Below are positions 56,599 to 64,000 of a DNA stretch of 64,000 nt, in pieces. The stretch's first letter is position 1; each line of letters begins with the position of its first letter. The DNA comes from Halichondria panicea (lineage: Eukaryota; Porifera; Demospongiae; Suberitida; Halichondriidae). A program made the position numbers and the translations under genes. The notes under the pieces were generated by a model. That model was given only the letters and a program-made list of their open reading frames with translations, searched no databases and was not told the DNA's origin. Location: assembly GCF_963675165.1 (NCBI RefSeq), contig NC_087382.1:5814315-5878314 (forward strand). Reading direction: 5' to 3'.

Positions 56599-57948
56599 CA
56601 TGCACATGCAGCCATACTGAGCATGCACGCACATGCAGGGTATGAACAGTATAGAGCATTCACCCCGTGCTTTGAGCTTCGAGGCAAAATAAATTTGTAC
56701 CGCAATGACCTGTGAATCGAGAATCTATAAAAGCAACGATTAGATCGGCCTTCGAATATCACCTACTATATATATGGCAGTCAGCCACTGCATGTCTCAT
56801 CAGCAGTTAATTAAAAGCAGTCAATGAACGAGTCTATATAGTTAGCTGAAACAGCTCATATTGACAACTATAGAGATATGTACATGCATGCAAGCACAAT
56901 AATCTACTTTCAAAGTGGGAATTTATTTCTGCATGCATTGATCTAAACAGAGATTTGCTTAATATCATTCTTGATTAAAATTTTTCGATGTGCATGCATG
57001 GCAAATGTTTACTTTACTTTCGGGCGCACTTTTTTGGCTTGTGCACCTCTGCATGTGTACACCTGATACCTCTGTTCTGTTGCCTTTACAAATCACCAAA
57101 TTAAGTATCTGTGTCAAGCCCAAAATTGCAAGCATTTTTCCCAGTTGTTAAAGCAATGAATCTAGTGTATTGAAGTACATCAAAATTCCATTGCATTTCA
57201 ATTTTTTGTATCAAACAACAGTAAACTTTAAGTTTAAACGTCCTACAATGCTGCAATTAAGTTGTGTCATGCACAGCCATGTTGAGCATGCACGCACAGG
57301 GTATGAACAGTAGAGCATTCACTCCGTGCTTTGAGCTTCGATGCAAAATAAATTTGTACTGTATATAATGACCTATGAATCAAGAATCTATAAAAGCAAC
57401 GATTAGATCGGCCTTCGAAGATCGCCTACAAGTTTCAACTATATGGCAGTCAGCCACTGCATGTCTCATCAGCAGTTAATTAAAAGGTCAATGAACAAGT
57501 CTATGTAGTTAGCTGAAACAGCTCATATTGACAACTAGCTATAGAGATATGTACATGCAAGCACAATAATCTACTTCCAAAGTGGGAAGTTATTTCTGCA
57601 TGCATTGATCTAAACAGAGATTTGCCTAATATCATTCTTGATTAACATTTTTCGATGTGCATGCATGGCAAACCTGTTTACTTTACTTTCGGGCGCACTT
57701 TTTTGACTTGTGCACCTCTGCATGTGCATGTACACCTGATACCTCTGTTCTGTTGCCTTTACAAATCACTAGATTAAGTATCTGTGTCAAGCCCAAAATT
57801 GCAAGCATTTTTCCTAGTTGTTAAAGCAATGAATCTAGTGTATTGAAGTACACCAAAATTCCATTGCATAAAATTACATAATTCAATTTTTGTATCAAAC
57901 AACGGTAAAGTTTAAACGTCCTACAATGCTGCAATTAAGTTGTGTCAT
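56599..57948. repeat. Tandem duplication of a ~670-bp unit
   Basis: Unit 1 at about 56599-57268 and unit 2 at about 57269-57948 align throughout, with shared anchors such as gaatctataaaagcaacgat, gcagtcagccactgcatgtc and gatacctctgttctgttgcc. No long ORF is shared. Shorter, diverged pieces (gagcattcaccccgtgcttt-like) recur at 63420-63560. Confidence 0.9.
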
Positions 57949-59001
57949 GCATGCATGTCAATCAATATATGCAGTATATACATTCATGTAGCAACGCATT
58001 AATTTCCATCAATAATGTACATCCAAGAACAAACTGTAAAAAAAGTTATACATGCATGCAATTAAAACGCCAGAACAACCTGATACCTCTGAGGTACGAA
58101 CCACCAGATGTTATCAGCTCTGTTGATTTAATGCATACACATGCAATCGTGTTATTACTTACTATAGCTGTCATTGGAATTTTATTAGAATGCTTCTAAT
58201 ACCAATTGCATGGTTTTGCCGATGCATCATTGCCTAGCGATATATGCTAACGGATATACGTGACTGTATATACTACAATTGTTATGCTTTTTAATAATTG
58301 TATTAATTAAAAACCCTATACTAAATAGGATAGCAGCATGCACGCATGCATGGTTATTGTGCCTGTATAATTATATTGTCATGATGATGGACTCAAATGA
58401 TGGGTGTATTGAATAAATATTAAATCTATAAGGGTGTGATTTATGTTATGACTGTACAGTATCTTATTCACATATCCATGCATGCACCTAGATTTCTGTC
58501 AAACGTATAACCTTATATTTTCAGCTTCAGTCTGTCTATGTATATATACACAGCCGGTTGACTTAAGCACAGTCTGAAGAAACCAAAGGGGTGATTCTAT
58601 TTTTCGGCTTTGTTTTCTGCCTACTATTCATGGCTTTGCACGTATATACACTTATAATTTGACTGATAATGTCATTGTCATGCATGCACGGACACACTAG
58701 TTTCGCTTACTCTTTTGTGGCTTTTGTTTATAGTGATTAAAGTAAGTTGTGTCTGTTGCTATGTAGATCTACACATGGTTAGAATTGTAATCAAATTAAT
58801 GAAGAACCACTGCATGGGACATATTTGCTAAAATAAAATATTAGAGACTTGTTATTAACTGAATACAACAAAAAATACAAAAAGATCACAACTTAATAAT
58901 AATATTATCATGAGAAAGGAAACTATAATGATTATTATACTGTATATATATATGCAAGAGTAAAAACTATAAACATAATTATCACAGTATATATTGGTAG
59001 T
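57949..59001. other. AT-rich spacer, nothing recognised
   Basis: Short ORFs only, including 57942-58199, with no domain. It contains many gcatgcatgc runs. Confidence 0.4.
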
Positions 59002-59685
59002 TCAGTATTGGAACTTGAATACCATTAAAACACTTAGCACCAGAGAGAGTGAGAATAGCAGACTTGATTGCGTCATGACAGCACCACTTGTAGGTAACAC
59101 AGTATCGGTAACCGCTGTGGTACTTGGCTCAGAGGTGGATGAAATGGGATCTGTTGCTTGTGTAGTGCCTGAGGGATCAAGAATACTTGGATCGGGAGGT
59201 CCGAAACAGGTTGGTGTTTCGGCAAAAGTATCTAGTGAGCAGTTGAAATACGGCGGCCAATCATATCCATTTGACACAAGTACAGATTCGCACCGAGATT
59301 GCACATACTCACAAAGATTTCGACAAGGCTTAAACAAAACATTCGATCCCGGACTGGGAACTTCGAAACATGCTGGCACATAGAAAGCACAAAGAAAAAA
59401 TGAAATTGCATTGGAACAGTTACTGTTGACAAGTCCAATGAAATCGTTTAACTCCGCAGCAGCCATCTGTAGTGTTTCGTGACCTCTTGCATTCGGCAAA
59501 TAGGTAACAGCTTCTGCATAATAGCCAGTGTTTTCACAAAAGATGGCATCAACAGTCAATGGGGTGCAAGTTGAAGTATCTGAAATGGGTAGAATTGTGT
59601 TTCCAGTCATATTTTGGCCATTGCTCTTCATTGACCATAGGAACAGCAGGTAGATCAATAGCTTGAAAGTTGAGAGAATGGTCAT
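59002..59685 (-). CDS. Secreted/GPI-type frizzled cysteine-rich-domain protein, copy 2
   Basis: 227 aa with a signal peptide (MTILSTFKLLIYLLFLWSMK), the same ten-cysteine frizzled CRD as copy 1, a Ser/Thr-rich stalk and a hydrophobic C-terminus without basic tail. The segment 59129-59570 reads as identical to 28788-29229. The signal peptide and C-terminal ends differ by substitutions and indels. It is divergent from UBA5, with 367 bp between start codons. Confidence 0.85.
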   Translation of the reverse strand: MTILSTFKLLIYLLFLWSMKSNGQNMTGNTILPISDTSTCTPLTVDAIFCENTGYYAEAVTYLPNARGHETLQMAAAELNDFIGLVNSNCSNAISFFLCAFYVPACFEVPSPGSNVLFKPCRNLCEYVQSRCESVLVSNGYDWPPYFNCSLDTFAETPTCFGPPDPSILDPSGTTQATDPISSTSEPSTTAVTDTVLPTSGAVMTQSSLLFSLSLVLSVLMVFKFQY

Positions 59686-60052
59686 CTTCTTTAGCTAGAT
59701 CTAGTCAGTGTAGCTTGTGAAGGTGCAGATTAATTGTGTGTTGTCTTGAAACAATAGCTGGAGGATCTGGTACTAAAACCAATGTGCTATTTTGCACTTA
59801 TCCTGACAAATGACATTCTTTTATACAAGGAATTTCACAGCATTAATAATCTGCAACTGTGAGCTCCACCCTTCTTTTGTCTAAATTAGCGAAAATCAAG
59901 CCTGTGCGCAGGAAAATAAAATTAATTTCTTGTACATCGTAGGAAGTCAAGGAAGTATTAAAAGCCAACCTTAAACCAGGGAGAGCTAACTAGCTGACTG
60001 TACTACTGTACTGTCGCATGCTGTACTGGTATCTGGAATAAATCTTGGTTAA
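59686..60052. promoter_or_regulatory. Divergent promoter region, frizzled-CRD copy 2 / UBA5
   Basis: A 367-bp gap lies between two divergent start codons. No TATA box is obvious on the UBA5 side. A shared promoter is possible but rests on geometry alone. Confidence 0.35.
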
Positions 60053-62101
60053 ATGGCTGAAGAGAGTGAGGTTACAAGGCTAAGATGTCGTGTGGTGGAA
60101 CTAGAGAGAGAATTGGCGGCTCTGAGTACGAGTACGAGTGGGCCTGGGGCCGATGTAGTGAAGAGGTCTAAAATCAACAAAATGAGCTCTGAAGTTGTAG
60201 ACTCAAATCCTTACAGGTACTTTTCGCACTCGTTAAAATAGACAGTACATGTATATAGACATTCACGAACCTTGCTGCTACTAGTGAACCATAAATATGA
60301 CTTGCAGCCGCGTTTTAATACGTATGCTCTGCATAATTTAATGACGTTCACTATGTATTGTGTTGATTGTGTTGTGTGACGGTGTTTATTGTTTATTATA
60401 GTCGTCTGATGGCCCTGAAGAGGATGGGTATAGTGGAAAACTATGAGAGGATACGAGGGTTCACCGTGGCGATAGTAGGAGTGGGCGGAGTCGGGAGTGT
60501 GACGGCCGAGATGCTCACTAGGTGTGGCATTGGGAAGGTGAGGATGATGTGTGGGCATGGTAAATCGGGTAAAGATCCTTAATGCGCAAAGCTAAGCTTG
60601 GAGTGCCCTGCACGCTATGCATAGACATTTAATTACGTCCATTATTAATTCTTGTATCAAACAGAGCCTCGATCATTAGTCTTTATGTTCCATTTATAAT
60701 TATTATGTGTTGCGAATGTTGATGCTAGTAAGTATACATGATCTTATTTCGGTTAGTTTTCAACGATTCATTAATTGGCAGTCACAATATTCATGAACTA
60801 TTAATTTATGGATGTTCACGAAAATTATTGATTACCTAGTGATAATTATTCTCATTCTTTCTTCAGCTCGTACTGTTTGATTACGACAAAGTGGAGTTGG
60901 CGAATATGAACCGACTGTTCTTCAAACCCGACCAATCAGGATTGAGCAAAGTTGATGCAGCTGTCGGCACACTCACAGAGATCAATCCTGACGTAACTTT
61001 CGAGGCACACAACTACAACATCACAACGGTGGACAACTTCCAGCACTTCATGGAAAGAATCAGGTATTGATTTGTGTATTGCCTGTTAGTTTGAATCTTG
61101 TGTCATCAATTTAATGGAATGTACAGTGAACAGTGGGGTAATGAATACATGCATTTTGGAGCTCTTTTATCGAAAGGCCAGGTACAGAATTTTAAAAAAA
61201 TCAGCCCATCCAATTGTAAAGTACTGTATGCTGTGTATTGGTATTGTAAAGCACTCTCTCAATTCCTCCCTCCAGTAAAAGTCACCTGTCTGGTCGGAGT
61301 GAGCCTGTCGATCTGGTACTGAGTTGTGTGGACAACTTCGAGGCTCGTATGGCCATCAATCAGGCGTGTAACGAGCAGGGGCAGGTCTGGATGGAGAGTG
61401 GGGTCAGCGAGAATGCCGTATCCGGGCACATCCAGCTCATCAGACCTGGGGAGACTGCTTGCTTTGCAGTGAGTCATATTTGCCCCTGTGGTGTTTGTTT
61501 TGTTGTTTAAGCGTTAGTATTCTAGTGGCTGCTTATAAGTGATTTACGTAAAGACGTCTCTATAGACAAACATCCGATTTTACGCAAAACTTACACTTTG
61601 AACAATGAAGTATCCTTCTACTGTGTATTCTTTTTGCCATGCTGTACGTATTGTAATATTGAGTCGTCTGCTACACCCACTTCCTGTAGTGTGCCCCTCC
61701 CCTTGTGGTGGCGTCTGGGATTGACGAGAAGACTCTAAAAAGAGAAGGTGTGTGTGCCGCCTCACTGCCCACCACCATGGCCGTCATCGCTGGACTACTA
61801 GTGCAGAACACTCTCAAGTAAGTGTGTGTGTGTGGCGTGGGTGTGTGTGGGTGTGTGGAGGAAGGGATAGATGGTTCATTCACAAACTAGTAAATGTGGC
61901 TGTTTATTATTTGGTAAAGATTGCTCAGTTTACCTGCCACTTACATGTAATTGTCCATAGTTTTGTGCATTAAGTATCTTTACCCAATCTATAGCTTTCA
62001 CACAGGTAAATGTCGAAACTAGATACGCTCAATGTTTGTGTGTAGGTACTATTCACTTTCTGTGCATGTTGTATAGCCAGGAGCAAATGGTATTCGACTG
62101 C

Positions 62102-62179
<78 letters not shown>

Positions 62180-63282
62180 ATCTGCTCGGCTTTGGCAGTG
62201 TGTCTAACTATGTAGGCTACAACGCTATGACCGACTTCTTCCCTACTATGACCATGAAACCAAACCCACAATGTGACAGCAAGCATTGTGTGCAGAAACA
62301 GAGAGAGCATGAGGAGTACTTGAGGGACCACCCCCCTCCCGAGCCAAAGCAGGAAGAGGCAGAGCCTGTCGTGGTGCACGAGTCGAATGAATGGGGTGAG
62401 TGAATTAATTGTGTACATGTGAGTTATTTGTTTTACATTGTTTCTATAAGAAGCTGTACTGCAGTACAGTAACTGTACTGTGTTTTAATTGTCGAGCACT
62501 TTTGTACATTCGTTTTGTGGAACCACGGCAACGACCCAACTACACAGAGTATCTGTTTACATTGTATGTATAATAGTCCAGCTTGATCTCAAACTAGGGA
62601 TAATAGTCTACATACATACCTCTGAAAATGACATGTACCATTCTGTTAATGTTATGCTACGTATAGTGACTATTTGCCTGCGATCAAAATAGGACAAATA
62701 ATAAATTAATATGAGAACCGCAAATGCAATTAACGTACGAACTACTGTACTCAATTTTATGAACACACCCATTATTCATGCAGGGATTTCTTTAGTGGAT
62801 GAAACGCCTGAGAAGCAGTCCAGTGACCAGACCAACCCACCAGGGAGCCAGGGTCTGGCTGAGGGGCTAGAGTTTGCTTATACAGTGCCAACTCAGAACA
62901 CATCAAAGAAAGATGAGGTGAGTAGATTTGTATGACTTCTGTTTTCCTAATTGACACTGTACGATTGTAACATCACATGATCTGCTTAATGCCATATTAC
63001 TTGTGAAACGTAGCTTTAAATGTAGACTCCTTGAAATAGCTAAGGACACCTCTTATATATAATTAGGGTACACATTATGAATTAGCCTAAAGCCTAAAAT
63101 CAGGACACCTCAATAATCAGGACACTTCCCTTAGAGGCACTTGCCTCCCAACAATTCATGTTACGTTAGTTCACTTATTCACAGTTTAGGTTATTATGTC
63201 ATCACACGCTATTTCACAGGAGGTGGGGAAAACAGACGATGTTAGTATGGAAGAACTGATGAAAGAACTGAAAAACCTTTAG
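60053..63282 (+). CDS. UBA5: UFM1-activating enzyme UBA5
   Basis: The E1 enzyme that adenylates UFM1 and passes it to UFC1. Exons: 60053-60216, 60402-60537, 60867-61063, 61276-61468, 61690-61817, 62178-62395, 62784-62917, 63220-63282; all phases fit, total 410 aa (human 404). [12 protein letters not shown], the nucleotide-binding loop [37 protein letters not shown] and [17 protein letters not shown] are near-identical to human. The catalytic cysteine lies in [13 protein letters not shown] (exon 61690-61817). The C-terminus keeps the acidic UFM1-interacting stretch ([14 protein letters not shown]) and ends [11 protein letters not shown]. Confidence 0.97.
62103..62177. repeat. (CA)n microsatellite forming a UBA5 acceptor
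   Basis: About 37 CA units run without a break into the AG before exon 62178. They take the place of a normal polypyrimidine tract. Confidence 0.95.
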
Positions 63283-64000
63283 GTATAATGCAATAACAAT
63301 TTTCAGTCACAATGTTTTTGTATTCATTAATAATTGTAAGAAATGTTTCCATAATAATAATTAATTATGTCAATCCAGCCATAATTATTTTGGTGAGGTC
63401 AATCATTAAAACAAGATGCTCAGTAGAGCATTTACCCCGTGCGTTGATATAAGATAAGTTATATAACAGACGCGATAATTTTTCAGGAATGATAGTGAAT
63501 CTATAAAGCTCGATTAAATACAGTGTTTGTGTTTTTTGTCGCCTTCGAAGATCACCTAATTCGCTCAAACCGACACACACACACACACACCAATCACTCT
63601 ACCCTCTGCTGCGCTCGCACACGCACAAGGTAATGATTAGCATGCATGCTTATATAGATGATCGGGGTTGCTTGCAAGCTATAGTGCATATGCATGAGTA
63701 ATGCCATGCATGTCGAATCAACGCAAACAATGAACATATTACTTCCCATCCGAACATATTATTTCAACAAACTTTAGCTTTATGCCCCATACTAGCCTCG
63801 TCCCCACTTCCACTGCTTGGCTTGCATTGGAGGCGGCTTATAGCTATATCATACTGTATTAATAGCATTACAGGGGGGTAACGATGTCAGGGGCTACATT
63901 GAGGGGGGGCGAGGGGGGTATTTCGCCCCCCTGGGATTTAACAAATTTGATTTAGGATGGACACTGATTATATAGAAGCTGAGGTGGTAGTCAGTAGTTT
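63283..64000. other. UBA5 3' flank, no gene recognised
   Basis: It has no canonical AATAAA close to the stop codon. The segment 63420-63560 contains diverged pieces of the unit at 56599-57948. Near 63793, actagcctcgtccc resembles the terminus of the 35701 element family. The window ends in G-rich sequence of MITE type (63870-63935). Confidence 0.4.

Noticed and set aside
61970..62418. Minus-strand ORFs with long Val-Cys repeats
   Set aside because: They are translations of the CA microsatellite in a UBA5 intron.

Overview
The window looks like a metazoan nuclear genome, most probably a demosponge (inference). The sequence itself shows compact spliced genes with many short GT-AG introns, animal-specific families (tensin; secreted frizzled-type cysteine-rich domains; a Roc/COR GTPase carrying Ig and Death domains), AT-rich spacers, dense microsatellites and minisatellites, and many short inverted-terminal-repeat elements. 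The species cannot be named from the sequence alone. Exon models below were built by hand from splice sites, reading phase and family similarity; no alignment or search was run.

Region 1 (169-22652, minus strand) is one large gene encoding a tensin. I could trace 27 exons whose lengths sum to 4797 nt (1598 aa plus stop) with every phase matching. Domain order is C2H2 zinc finger, C1, PTEN-like phosphatase, C2, a long proline- and serine-rich linker, SH2 and PTB. Its introns hold two opposite-strand ORFs for secreted proline-rich proteins (13658-15534), an opposite-strand ORF of unknown family (9557-9904), minisatellites and MITE-like elements.

Region 2 (23418-26644) is a compact housekeeping cluster. 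RPS26 (minus) is divergent from RNASEH2C (plus) across a 151-bp gap between start codons. RNASEH2C is then tail-to-tail with an intronless RNF212/Zip3-type RING gene (minus).

Region 3 (26700-59700) is repeat-rich and rearranged. It carries two frizzled-CRD secreted/GPI-type genes about 30 kb apart with a 442-bp block that reads as identical, a small GPI-type cysteine protein gene and an inverted broken relative of it, a ParB-like-domain gene with breaks, a decayed protein kinase, and a Roc/COR-Ig-Death gene (50618-55506). Retroelement 3' ends, a 1.5-kb element with 59-bp terminal inverted repeats, a 1.6-kb palindrome and several segmental duplications fill the rest.

Region 4 (60053-63282, plus) is a complete eight-exon UBA5 gene, divergent from the second frizzled-CRD gene. 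The conserved genes serve separate tasks: adhesion and phosphoinositide signalling (tensin), translation (RPS26), ribonucleotide removal (RNASEH2C), meiotic crossover control (RNF212-like) and UFM1 activation (UBA5). Region 3 holds lineage-specific secreted and innate-sensing-like genes among mobile DNA.
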